64,000 nt of DNA from Ottelia alismoides (lineage: Eukaryota > Streptophyta > Magnoliopsida > Alismatales > Hydrocharitaceae), in contig JAZKJV010002611.1 of NCBI GenBank assembly GCA_037367405.1, positions 124,001 to 188,000 on the forward strand, given 5' to 3'. Under the pieces are notes generated by a model. That model ran no database searches and was not told the DNA's origin. It was given only the letters and a program-made list of their open reading frames with translations. Below are positions 29,214 through 40,805 of the stretch, piece by piece. Position numbers and translations under genes: made by a program. Position 1 is the stretch's first letter. Every line of letters begins with the position of its first letter.

Positions 29214-32200
29214 AGCCATGGCCGGTCCCAAGCCCGGGTAAATGAGGAGGGTTGCGTTAGGTAGCCGACAACCAACGTAAAACAGTTCGAGACAACTTCT
29301 TAAATAATATATATATTTTTTAAAAAAATATTATTTAGAAAGTTGCCTCATGGCAGTCGAATCTTTTCAACATGGATTTAAGCAAACATACAGATTTCCT
29401 TGGGGCGTTCCCTACTTGCGACGCGTTGCATCTCCCGAATGCAATGAAAAATTTGCAAGGGCCGCTACATCGCAGCTTGGATGTAGCTCAAAATTTGTAA
29501 GGGTTCTCACATGAGGAACGCATACGGGTAATTAAGCTAGTTCCGCTGCATCACCGCCCAGATGCAGTCCAAAATTTACAAGGGTTCTCGCATAGTGGAC
29601 GCATGCAAGTAAAGAAGTTAGTCCAAAAGAGATTGCAATGGAAGTTGCGGATTGGTAGTTGGAATATTGGCACTTTAACGGGAAAATTGATGGAGATAGT
29701 GGATACGATGGAAAGAAGGAAGATTCATATACTATATCTTCAAGAGACGAAATGGGTTGGAGAGAAAGAAAGAGAGATCGAAAAAAAGGCTTTAAACATT
29801 GGTATTCAGGTAAAGATAAAGGTAGAAACGGTGTTGGAGTGGTTGTTCATAAGGATTTGAAGGATTGTGTGGTTGAAGTGCAAAGATTCGGGGATTGGAT
29901 CATTTTGCTAAAATTGGTGCTTGAAGAAGAAATTCTGGATATAATTTTAGTTTATGCACCACAAATTGGTTTAGATGAAGGGATTAAACAAGCTTTTTGA
30001 GAGGATCTAGATAAGATTTTACAAGGAATCCCACAAAGAGAGATGACTTGCATAAGTGGAGATCTTAATGGGCATGTGGGAAAAGATGCTTCAGGGTATG
30101 CTAGTGTTAATGGAGGACATGGTTTTGGGGATTGAAATGAAGAGGGAAAAGTCATCCTGGATTTTGTAACGGCATATGATCTTTTCATAGCAAACACTCT
30201 CTTCAAGAAGAGGGAGGAGCATTTAGTTACTTATAAGAGTGTGTCAACTAGAACACAGATAGATTACTTTGCGTTGAGGAGAAGAGATCGGTTGTGTTGT
30301 GAAGACTGCACAATAATCACAGGAGGGAGTTTGACAACCCAACATCGCTTGTTAGTCTTGGATGTACAAATAAAAGGGATGTTAAAGAAAATGAGAGTTC
30401 CTGAGATCACTAGAACTAGATGGTGGAATCTTCCACTGAAGCAATCGAGCTTCAGGGAGAAGGTTTTAGAAGACTTATTTTCGGATTGTAGTAGGAGTGC
30501 AAACGAGATGTTGGAGGCAGTAGCATCTTGTATCCGGAAGGTAGCTAAAGAGATGTTATGTGAGTCAAAGGGAGGAACCCCATATCAAAAGGAGGCTTGG
30601 TGGTGGAGTTAAGGGGTGAAAGAGAAGTTAAAAATTAAAAGATTATGCTTTCATGCTATGTCTAAGGATAAAACAGAGGAAATGATCACTAACTTCAAAA
30701 TAGCGAAGAAGGAAGCAAAGAAGGTTGTAAGTGAAGCTAAGTCAAAAGCGTATGATGTTTTGTATAAAAATCTCGACTCTAAGGAAGGCCAGAAGGATAT
30801 ATTCAGGTTGGTCAAAGCAAGAGAAAGAAAGACCAAAAACCTTTCTCAAGTGAGATGTATTAAGGACTAGGAAGGTCACACGCTTGTTACTCAAAAGGAT
30901 ATAGAAACTAGATGGAGCAGTACTTTCATAAACTTTTCATTGGGGAAGGAAATAGAGATTACTTTGGGTGATCTAGCTGCTAGTGAAAGTTACTTGAATC
31001 GTGCAAGTTATAGACGAATACAAAGAAAGGAAGCAGAGGAGGCTTTGAAGGTTATGAGACCTGGGGAAGGTTTAGGACCGGATGACATCCCTGTAGGAGT
31101 TTGGAGAGTTTTAGGTGATCGCGGTTTGACTTGGCTTACGAATCTATTCAATGTTATTTGGCGAAGCAAGAAAACTCTTTATAAGAATAAAGGAGACATT
31201 CAAAATTGTTCTAATTACAAAGGTATCAAGCTGATGAGTTACACTATGAAAATTTGGGAACGTGCGATCGAAAGAAGGTTGAGGCAAGTTTCCAACATAA
31301 AAGAAAATCAACTCGGATTCATGCCAGGTCGCTCAACTATTGAAGCCATCCTTTTGCTGAGGAGAACAATTGAGATTTATAGAGCTAAAAGGAAGAACTT
31401 CCATACGATCTTTATTGATTTGGAGAAGGCTTATGATTCTATCCCACGAGAGATATTGTGGAGAGTTTAGGAGAAGAGACAAGTACCTGTCCTATAAATT
31501 GACCTTATAAAGGACATGTATGATAGGGCTTTATCTTGTGTAAGGATCCCGTCTGGGAAGACTAGCTATTTTGACATCAACATTGGTTTACATCAAGGTT
31601 TAACTTTGAGTCCATTTCTTTTTACTTTGATTATGGATGAGTTGACAAGTCACATTCAAGATGAGTTACCTTGGTGTATGTTATTTGTTGATGATATTGT
31701 GTTGATTGACGAGACTAGAGATGGAGTAAATGAGAAGCTTGAGGTATGGAGACATGAGTTGGAGAGTAAAGGATTTCGTATAAGTAGGGCTAAGACAAAA
31801 TGTATGGAGTGCACCTTTGATGGAAACAATGGTGAAGGAATCGAGGTGAAGATTGGTGATGATAACATTCGGAAGAGAGATTCTTTTAGATATCTGGGAT
31901 CTATTTTGCAACATGATGGGGAAATTGATGGAGATGTTACTAATAGAATAAATGCAGGGTGGCTAAAGTGGAGAGGAGCCTCTGCTTTTTCTGTGATAAG
32001 AAAATTCTTCTAAAAATTAAAGGAAAGTTTTATAAAGCAGCTGTGAGACCTGCTATGCTCTATGGATCTGAATGTTGGCCTGTGAGCCATAGATATTTGC
32101 AGAGAAGGGCTGTAGCAGAAATGAAAATGCTAAGGTGGATGTGTAGACACACACATACGTAAAGATTGGATTCGGAATGATGCAATCAGAAAGAAAGTTG

Positions 32201-32488
32201 GTGTAGCTCCGATCGAGGATAAGATGCGAGAAAACCGCTTAAGATGGTTTGGTCATTTGCAAAGAAGATCAACTCATGCACCAGTTAGGAGATGCGAGTG
32301 TTGGGATGTTGAGCCGGCTAAGAGAGGGCGAGGACAACTCAAGAAGTGTTGGAAAGAATCCATACGAAGGGATCTTAGTTTTAGGGATATAAGCCCAGGA
32401 TTGACCAAAAATAGATTTGAATGGAGGCGAAGAATCCATGTAGCCGACCCTACTTAATTGTGGGAAAAGGCTTTGTTGTTGTTGTTGT
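29214..32488 (+). mobile_element. RTE-clade LINE, copy 2 (full length, best preserved)
   Basis: The 3275-bp element runs from AGCCATGGCCGG to a (GTT)n tail. The 17-bp TSD TGTGGTATTTGTGTGAC is perfect (29197-29213 and 32489-32505). The same 17 bases occur once more just upstream (29178-29194). The leader has the hairpin also seen in copy 1. This copy gives the reference order for the family: leader, endonuclease, RT, C-terminal domain, conserved 3' end, TTG tail. Confidence 0.95.
29603..32457 (+). pseudogene. RTE ORF2, interrupted: endonuclease, RT, C-terminal domain
   Basis: Endonuclease: 29603-30612 in several frames, with SWNIGTLTGKLMEI at the start and LQETKWVGEK. Linker: 30616-30870. RT: 30940-31470, with GPDDIPVGVWRVL, GFMPGRSTIEAI and FIDLEKAYDSIPRE (the motif A aspartate is intact). 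After a stop at 31468-31470 the RT resumes at 31516 with LHQGLTLSPFLF and FVDDIVLID, so the catalytic pair of aspartates is present. C-terminus: 31959-32457, with [15 protein letters not shown] sequence. About eight stops or shifts separate these pieces, so no intact protein can be made. Confidence 0.88.
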
Positions 32489-32831
32489 TGTGGTATTTGT
32501 GTGACGATCCCAACCAACGCTCTAGGCCTCTCTTGCACTAGCCCTCCACCAAATACTTTCTGTCATCAAGTTTTTGATTTGCAACATGCATCTGGATATT
32601 TAGAAATCCACATTGAGAATCCCTTCTCTGCACTATCATCTATTCGTAGACATGTTGTAGGGCTACCCCGTTACATTTAAAACATCTAATCACTAACATC
32701 CAAGAGCTGTACATCCATCTAACTTCTCACCTGCTCCAATGAGGGGTGAATGTCTAGTCAAGTTCCTACCGCTATTGGAGTCAAGTAATGTTGAAGCCTA
32801 CTGTTGTGTCAATCTGAGCCATCGCTTGCGC

Positions 32832-33288
32832 CAAGGTTGCAGAAAGCGGTAGTCAATACTCGGTCGGTAGGGTCACTGACTAAGGATTAATCGGCAGTCG
32901 GACGACCAATCGGATTTAGTCGGCTATTAGTCAGTTTTGATTTTTTTTTAAATATTTTAAATATATAAATCAATTTTTATACATATATTCTTATGTATTT
33001 GTATTGATTTGTATATTTTCTATACTATCATAATGAAATAAAAGAAGTATTTATCTTTAAATATAACATTAAGCATATTAGAATAAGTTTGCTTTTATAA
33101 AAATCGAAAAAATAAAAAAAAATAAAAAATCTCTATGTAAAAGTTGGCCTTCTAGTCGGGCGACTAGTTGGCCCAATTAGTCAGGTTGACCGACTAAGGG
33201 CCGACTAGGCCTAGTCGAGTCGGCTACGCCACCTACTCGACTAGTCGGGCCGACTAATCGGCCTAGTCGGCCGACTTTTACAACAGTG
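32832..33288. mobile_element. AGTCGG-family hAT MITE, copy 1
   Basis: Perfect 8-bp TSD GCTTGCGC (32824-32831 and 33289-33296). Ends are CAAGGTTGCAGAAAG and, as reverse complement, CACTGTTGTAAAAG. Subterminal regions are built from AGTCGG/CCGACT and GGCCGACTA words (32855-32940 and 33145-33275). The AT-rich centre (32940-33140) is conserved between copies. At 457 bp it is the clearest reference copy of the four. Confidence 0.92.
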
Positions 33289-33296
33289 GCTTGCGC

Positions 33297-34499
33297 TAAG
33301 CGTGTTATTACCTTTGGAACATACTATCACTTATCACCCATTTCTGTTGGAGTTTAATTCTGGAGGTATCATCTCTGGAACGTGCTATTGAAGTGAGGCA
33401 GATAAGGCCTCGCGCATCATGGAAAGCGTATGGATCGAATCATATCCGATCAAAAAACGGACTCATTATACAAGTCTCAATAACAACAGAATTTTAAAAA
33501 AATCAATGGAACCACATGGATTTGGGAACATTCCCAATCCATTCTATCAATATCACATGAGCATAGAATTATCTCTTGCAGAGTGATTGTGATCCTCTAA
33601 TCTCTAAAGCAAGCAACCTCCTTTCTGAAGTCCGATCCGATGCACTTGCGTCATCTTCTAGTCTTTTTGTTATCACCCATAACCTCCGCTTGTCTATCAT
33701 GGTATTTTTATAGCTTATTTGCTAGAGTTGGAGTTTATTTTTGGAGCCTATCAATCATGTTATTATATCTATTTCTGGAGCTTGACATTGTGCCTATTTC
33801 TATGCTTTGTATACTATCGTGCCGTAACTCCTGTGCTACTGCTGGAACATGGAGTCCTATATCTTGCTATGGAATCCTAATTTGCAGTTGTACTATGGAA
33901 TCTTATTTCTGTTGTACAAAATCCAACTGTTTGTCCTTTTTTGATATTTTGAGTAATATATCTTTTAATTTTTTATTTACTCTTCTTCCATCTGACTGTA
34001 ATGGCCTTTATTGATCTATTATGGTACATGGGACATCAATCAATCCTAGGGGTTAAGAAAATTCTGTAATGTGGTTTCAAACTTTTAAGGTATTTATTGT
34101 TAGTTAAAGGAAGTTGTACGTTCTCACAAAAGACAGAGGACAATGATTATGAATCCATGTTATGGGGTAATTATTAAGTCGTGGAGTGGCTGCCCAACAA
34201 CAACTTTGATTAATTAATTGTTGTCAATCTCCTATATAAGGAGACTGTTAAGGCGATGCATGAGTAGATCTCTTAAATTTATTCCTAATAGGCTAGTTAA
34301 CCAACATATCGATTTATTTCCACTTGCCAACTCGAAAATTTTCATTTAACCAACGCATCGAGGACAATGTCATCACAATTGTCAAAAGTGTCTGGACTCT
34401 GGCTATAATATTTTATAGAAAATTCTTTGCGAAACGATGCATAAATGATGAAGTGGAAAGATATATCATTGTAATAGGAAGAAACATTAACAAAATACC
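33297..34499. other. Unassigned stretch
   Basis: Nothing is recognised with confidence. A 124-codon frame (33640-34014) is hydrophobic and lies within internally repetitive sequence (recurring CTGGAG..ATTTCTG words at 33350, 33760, 33845 and 33900), so I do not treat it as a gene. A TATA-like CCTATATAAGGAG at 34230 could belong to a decayed LTR. Confidence 0.35.
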
Positions 34500-35690
34500 A
34501 GCTAAATAAAAATTTAAGAAATTTTCATAATTAGGTGATATGCGTTGACATAGGCACCAATATGGGTGCGAACTCTTGGAAAAGATATCGGGGTTAATTT
34601 TGATATCGCCATGTTGGTGAAATCTAATATTGATACAAAATTTTAGGCCATGTTTGTGATGCAATCAAATGTGTTTCTAGAGTATTTAATAATCTAGAAG
34701 GGGTACATATGTTATAAAACAAACTCCTTTGCTCTAGGTCTATCACACGAGGTATCGCATAAAGTTCGTCCCTCTTCTCTTTCCTACATTGTGAAGAAAC
34801 ATTGTCAATATACGAGCTAAATACAAAAAAATTTAAGAAGAAAATATCATATTTTGGGTGATATGTTGGGTGCGTTTGGTTCATGGGTTATTCGGGGGAG
34901 GATAACCCGTTTTTGTGTTTTGGTGTTTGGTTGGTGGGTTTAGAGTTAGGAGGGTTTGTGTGATGTGCTTGTATTGAAATTTGAAAAAGAGGGTAGTTAT
35001 TATGATATGATTGTATTGAAATTTGAAAAAGTGGGTAGTTGTTGTGATGTGATTGCAGTGAAGTTTGGAATAATGAGTAGAAGTCGAGTATTTTATAATT
35101 TTTAGATGATATGATGGTATAATATATCTATATTTTGATGGAAAGAGAGTGCGCCCCACTAGTGGGTTAGAAATACGAGGTTTGGGGGCTTAACCCGCCC
35201 AAAGTGGGGGTAATCCCCCAACCAAACAGGTCTGTAGTGACATAGGTGATATGTCGACAACATATTGATGATATAGGAGCGAAATCTTGGAAAAAGATAC
35301 ATGAGGTACTTCGATATTGCCATGTCAGCAAAATGTTAAAAAAGTTAATATTACACATAATCAATGTCACTTCACATCACATTTATCATTCCAACCCTCT
35401 CAAACCCTCCCAACCATCAAACAACTACTATTCACATGAGGATACCCTAACCCAACCCAACCCAACCCAGTTATCAAACATGCCCTAGGGTATTGAATAG
35501 TCTATAAGGGTACACGTGTTGTAACACAATTGAACATTGATATTACATTATTGTTGATATTACCTTTTTTAAAGAACTAGCATCTTTTTTGAGTTTGTTA
35601 ACGATATTCCCTTAAACCTCCCTCCTCCACTCTTGGTCTACCAGATGAGGCATTGCATAAAGTCTGTCCCATTACATGTTCATACATTGC
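34500..35690 (+). repeat. Tandem duplication of copia debris, right copy enlarged by MITEs
   Basis: Unit 1 (about 34505-34800) and unit 2 (about 34820-35690) share the same order of landmarks: AAATTTAAGAA, GTGATATG, a GCGAAxTCTTGGAAAAGATA block, ATATTGCCATGT or ATATCGCCATGT, a GGTACA..TGTT block, and a GGTCTA.CA...GCATTGCATAAAG block that reads like the copia integrase C-terminal region. Unit 2 is longer because it carries MITE-like insertions at about 34868-35232 and 35385-35487. Confidence 0.55.
34868..35232. mobile_element. MITE-like insertion with GTTTGGTT/AACCAAAC ends
   Basis: The left end GGGTGCGTTTGGTTCATGGG is inverted at the right as AATCCCCCAACCAAACAGGT. Such ends are common in plant hAT and Harbinger MITEs. 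The TSD is not resolved, so the superfamily is open. The inside has two direct copies of a TTGAAATTTGAAAAAG block (34976, 35014). A second, smaller stretch with a similar end (ATCAAACATGCCCTA, 35470-35490) suggests another MITE at about 35385-35487. Confidence 0.55.
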
Positions 35691-36310
35691 AGGATGATGG
35701 GCCTCCTTCAATGCCCCTCCCCACCATTGCAGACTCGAATGGTCCCTCTTTCTTTACAGAACTTTCCATTGCTATGATGAAGGTCAAAAGGCTACGTACT
35801 CCATAAATTATGTCACATTTTACTTCTATTTATAGATTACTTAATTGTAATTGTATTTTACAGATAATCTTATGACTATGCCTTTTCCATGTGATAATCA
35901 TATAACCTACATTATTGAGGATGGAAGCGAGCTATGGATGAGGAGATGGATGCTCTTGTCTCAAGGAGCTTTTAGGAACTTGTGCCATGTCCCACAAGTG
36001 TTGCTCACGTAGCTTGTAGATGGGCTCCTCACGACTAAAACATGCTTTAAATGGGTCGGTAGATAGACTGAAGGCTCGATTACTGGCAAATGAAGCAATG
36101 GCTTCATCCAGACTTATGACATGAACTACTTTAAGTCTTTCTCCAGTGGCCAAGATGAGATCTATCGGCATGATTCTCTCTATTGATGCCAATGAGAATT
36201 GGTCAATGTGTCAAGAATGCCTTCCTTTATAGTGATCTTGGGGAGGAGATCTATATGGCACAACCACTAGGCTATACCATTTTAGGAGAGCATATGTTCT
36301 GTCTGTGTAG
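35590..36310 (+). pseudogene. Copia integrase-RT linker and RT fragment
   Basis: A proline-rich linker (LVYQMRHCIKSVP near 35634) leads into an RT start with MDEEMDALV (35936 onwards), CRWAP, GSITGK-like and SPVAKMRSI (about 36147) words. It ends near the MEQPPGF/EHMVCLL region (about 36255-36310). Stops occur throughout. This is the N-terminal half of a copia RT and is highly decayed. Confidence 0.6.
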
Positions 36311-37138
36311 GGATGCTAGCAATAAGTTTGTGATGGGAAATTGTTGCTGATTTGAAGAGGAGATGGAAAAGACGATGTAAAAGGTTGACACTTCCGGAAG
36401 GATGGAGAGCACCCAACAACGAAGAGAGCGTCTCCACTGAGAGGTGCGAAGCGGGATCAAGGAATGGAGGAGGGACACCAAAAAGCAGATAAAAGGAGCA
36501 CACGGGCCATCGATCAGAAGAAGAGAGGGGCGAGGGAGGATGATCATTCATCTCCCTTCGCAAGCGAGGGCAATGATGCTGCTATGCTACTAGTATCGTG
36601 CCTATTACTTATTATAGTTGGTACGAGCGGGACTAGACTGACGTCCTTTCCCCGTGCCAAGCTATCTCAGATGGGACTCGGTACCCCATACGTCTTCTTG
36701 TGCGCTGCCACCACGATGTCTTAGCAGTGGGCATGGATGCCGTCAGATACACTTATGCTCGTTTGTGAATGAGAGCCTGTAGTGAGCCTCTGTCATCATT
36801 CATGAAAAGCGGACATCGAAGATTTCAAGCTCGTTTGCGGTTGTGATCACTGAAGGGAGGCATGAAACTATCAAGAAGCAAGAGTTATTCCTTGGGTCTT
36901 CTGGAAACAGAGCATTGAAGCTCAATGCTCTTCTTGGTTTTTTAAACAGAGTGCTGGACGGGTACTTTACTAGGAGATGTGATGGCTCTCGACAAGTGTT
37001 AGAGGCCTATCATAGGACAAGACTGTTTTGTTGTGGTGTTCTGACCTTGAATCATGGGGTCCATTGGTGTGTTCCTTGATTCACGGATGGAGAAGCCTTA
37101 ATATCTAGCTTGCAAGTGGCTTGCGTGATTAATGTCCC
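36311..37138 (+). other. Possible L1 ORF1 5' part, left flank of the big copia
   Basis: 36311-36835 is unassigned. From about 36840 an open stretch (36843-37079) reads as a globular basic protein and continues past one stop to the LTR border at 37138. By position it could be the first part of the L1 ORF1 that resumes at 60405. I could not recognise a domain, so this is an inference. Confidence 0.3.
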
Positions 37139-38830
37139 TGTTGGATATATGAGCCCACGGTAGGCCATCATGCAATAAAGCTTATTGCAAATCATTCCAT
37201 AATCTGAAATGAAGAATTAACATGTTTGCATAATAGGTTCCTTCGTACAAATAGAGTTATGTACCATGGCCATCTTGATACCATATATCTGTTGATCTAA
37301 AGGTTGGATCACAGAGGCTGGTGTATGGTTTAATGTCTAAATAATTAGATTAAGGACCCAACCACACCGTCAAGTGTTTATCAAGAAGGGATCTCCAACC
37401 TGAGGAGATGGCAATCCTTACTCCAAAGGTTGATATCCGACCGACCTCTTGATGCAGGTCCTCTGCATAGGAATAGAGATTCGGAGGTGTTGGCTGAGCT
37501 AAGTCAAATAGTTGACTTTGTGAGATCGAGATAATTAAGACCTATGTCTTATGTTGTCACGTATAAGAACGCATCCTCTGACCGGAGATAGATTTATTAC
37601 TATATGACTAAGTATGCACATTAGGTAGATTGATGACCTAATCAAGGTATATACGTCGGTGAGATATTGTGCCTGAGGGTACATGAGTAATGCAATCTCT
37701 CAAAAGGATCATATAGGTTCACTATTGAACAGGAAGCCATGAACTCACTCATGAGATATTGGGATAAACCAAATTCAATGTTAGTCATCTTGTTTGGAAA
37801 CGAAACATGATATGAAGGTATGATATATGCTTTTGGAAAGCATATGATCAATACCAACTCCCATTGATCGAATGAGAAACTTAACGATAAACCCCTAAAG
37901 AAGATAGTTCAAATAAGATCTGAACTTCAGGTTTAGTCATAATCTTCCAATATGCAGGGTGTACGGGTATAATGAATACGCGAGGGTGGTGTGATCTTAA
38001 TCGATTGGATAACCATGACGCTTCCATTCCGAGGGAGTGATGAAACATGTTAGGATTTTAGTGACTCTACTCAATAGACTATTTATCCAATCTCAGTCCA
38101 AATATTGGACATTGATCTGAATATGATTCGGATGCAATGAGAAGATTGGATATTCTGTCTGAGTAGATCAGACATCTCTGACAGGTCTTCTAGATCTGGG
38201 TATGAGATTAGATCTCACTATCCAAATCACTATACATGGAACATACAATCGTCTTGTCCTTATCTCTAAGTATCCCGAGAAAAGTCACACTATCCTTGAA
38301 AGAGTTCAAGAATAGTTCCATTAAATGATATTTGAGCATTGAAAAATTGATGATTAAATATGATTTATTATCATTAAGAATGTGGATATGGTTCACATTA
38401 TTTGAAAATATGTAGAGGCATCTAAGATAATTCAATATGGATTTAATTATTATAGATAAGATTAATGCAGATAGCCATATCCACAATAATCATAAATATT
38501 GTGAATGTGATTTATAATATCATATAAAGATTTAATTGTAATTAAGATTTAAATTTTTTTTGACTCCACAAAAAAGGGGGAGACACTCAGCGATGTTCAC
38601 CCCAATCTATTAAGATTTAAAATTTATAAGTAAATACGAATTGGATTCATATTGTACAATTGAATGTATATGTGATTTACATTTAATATTGGATGGATGA
38701 ATATGTTTCATAATTAATCAATGGTTTATTTGCAATTGTCACAAATACCTTGCAAATTATTCGATGCTATTTTGTTTACAAATAATTCCAGCAATAAAAT
38801 TTAATGTAATAAGATTATATTAAGGGAAAA

Positions 38831-39200
38831 ATGGGGCTGCCCCCTAGGGGTAGCCAACATGGCTGCCCCCACCCCATTTTTGGCATTTTTTTTATTTTTT
38901 TGGAAAAATAAAATCATGTATATTCATCTCTATATCCTTCCTATATGCCATTCGAATTTCGTCAGAAACAGAGTCTCCTACGACCTCCATCCATACATCA
39001 TTTTTTAAACGGTCGCAGGATTTTTTAAATCGACTCTGTCTGGATGGAGGCTGGAGGAGTCTCTGTTTCTGACGAAATTCGAATGATATATAGGAGGGAT
39101 ATAGGGATGAATATACATGACGATATTTTTCAAAAAAATAAAAAAATTTGCCCAAAAATGGGGAAAGGCCACCATGTTGGCTGCCCCTAAAGGTGGTTGG
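38831..39200. mobile_element. Foldback MITE, relative of the 5094 element
   Basis: Long inverted arms: GGGGTAGCCAACATGGCTGC at the left, mirrored by GGCCACCATGTTGGCTGCCC at the right. Closer in, TTCGTCAGAAACAGAGTCTC is mirrored by AGTCTCTGTTTCTGACGAAA. The inner words (TCAGAAA.GGAGACTCCTACG) match the foldback element at 5094-5483, so both share a core with different ends. The TSD was not found. Confidence 0.75.
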
Positions 39201-39524
39201 AGAGAGAAAATCTCTCTCTCCAATCCATAGTTAACATCCACCACAAATGTGGGAAGATGCTTTCTCCTTTCCACATTTTTTTTGAAGTCAAACATTTCGG
39301 GGGAGGCACGGTGCGGTGCTCGCCCCAAACTTTTTATTAATAAAGCGAAGGAACAAAAGAGTGAGAGCTACAGCGGGACCGAAGAAAGGAAGAAAAGAGG
39401 ACAGGGATCGAGAAGATCCCACGAGAACCCCAAAAACAAACTTGCTACATCAACGACCAGTCATGGGAAAGCATAGCTGCATGCGCGAGAACATTCTTCT
39501 TGTAGAATCTTTGTCCCCTAAAAA

Positions 39525-40304
39525 TCATCGCATTACGCCCAGCCAAATCGCCCAAACGCACGCGAGAAGACCAATGATTTCCCCTCGCGACCTATCCTTA
39601 TTTGTCCTGAGAGAGTCCCAGAAAGCCACCGAAGTGGAAGAGTTGATCCAAGGAATGCGAGCCTCCACCCATACGACAGTAGTGGCTGGGCACAGGAAGA
39701 AAAGGTGTTCTAAAGTCTCCACACCGGTGCCGCAAAGAACACAATCCAATGAAGCGAACCCAGCGAAAAACCTGGCGCACCGATCACGCGTTAAGATCTT
39801 ACCGCGGCGGAACAGCCAAAGGAAGAACGCGATCCTCTCCAGAAGCTTTAAACGCCACAAAAAACTCAGATCCCTGCACATTACATCCTGCTGCGATGAA
39901 AATTGTTGAGAAATAGCCTTGAACGCCCGTCTCGTGGAGAAGACGCCATCACGCCAAACCCAGTGATCCCGACCACCCGAGGGCCTGGGCGAATCCTTAA
40001 TCAGCTCCAGCAGAGCAAGAAGTTCATCAAAACGCTGATCAGAGAGATTGGTCACGAAGGAAGGGAACCACCCCTCCCCCGACCAGGACGATGCCACCGT
40101 CGCCCGAGAGTCACGCGCCAAGGCACAAAGGCGCGGGAAGGTAGCACTGAGAGGGGCAATACCAGCCCAGTTGTCCCGCCAGAACATGAAAGAGTTACCA
40201 TCCCCCAGAGCTGGAGCGAAGAGATTAGAATAGCGCCGACCAACCGATAAAATCCCACGCCAGAAAGGTGTACGAGAACGGCGATCGACCAAGTCCCGCA
40301 ACAT
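39525..40304 (-). pseudogene. L1 ORF2 C-terminal part with zinc-finger tail
   Basis: Open for 259 codons on the minus strand. It starts MLRDLVDRRS, then has WRDNWAG, the usual G-FSTRRAF block, and the L1 tail: FFLWLFRRGKILTRDRC, CVLCGTGVETLEHLFFLC and AIWLGVMR. This is the standard C-terminus of plant L1 ORF2 (RT-associated zinc finger). It lies on the same strand as the 5' part, with the inverted segment between them. Confidence 0.9.
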
Positions 40305-40805
40305 CTCGGGCCTTCACATTAATCAGAGCAAGTCCAAGGTGATAACTTTCGCGTGGGATGCTGTCTCGGCGGATGCTTGTGGTCTGATTTTGGGAACCCC
40401 CCCGTCCTCTCTTCCGATCGACTATTTGGGGATGCCCTTGGGGGCGGGGAGATCTAGGCTACGTGATTGGCGCAAGGTTGTTGACAAGGCGGAAACGAGG
40501 CTCGCTGGTTGGAGCGCATCCTTGCTATCACGGGGTGGCCGACTCGTTCTCATTAGGTCGGTTCTTTCTTCAATCCCTATCTACTTCCTATCTAATTGGA
40601 TTTTGCCGGTGGGGGTTCGCAAGTGTCTTGAGGGATTGATGCAGAGATTTCTTTGGGGGAGAAGGGGTCCCTCCTCGCGTGGTCCTCACCTGGTGGAGTG
40701 GGCGGAGGTTGCTAAGAGGAAGCGCGATGGCGGTCTCGGCATCCGGCGCCTTGATCTGGTCAATGACGTGTTGCTTCTCAAGTGGATCAACAGACTCTGG
40801 GGGAG
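40305..40805 (+). pseudogene. Inverted middle segment of the L1 ORF2
   Basis: This part of the same L1 reads on the plus strand. It begins ISGLHINQSKSKV just after the left break and continues through SLPIDYLGMPLGAGRSR, RGGRLVLIRSVLSSIPIY and KWINRLWG at the right break. These motifs normally follow the FADD box by about 30 residues. Turning the segment round puts it in the right order between the 42917-40815 part and the 40304-39525 part, apart from a few lost residues at each joint. Confidence 0.9.

Noticed and set aside
33640..34014. Hydrophobic 124-codon frame as a membrane protein gene
   Set aside because: The sequence is internally repetitive and AT/TC-rich, with no promoter, splice or family support.
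39316..39909. Long plus-strand open frame of 197 codons
   Set aside because: It lies antisense to the L1 ORF2 C-terminus (39525-40304, minus), which has clear family motifs. The plus frame is basic and shows no domain.
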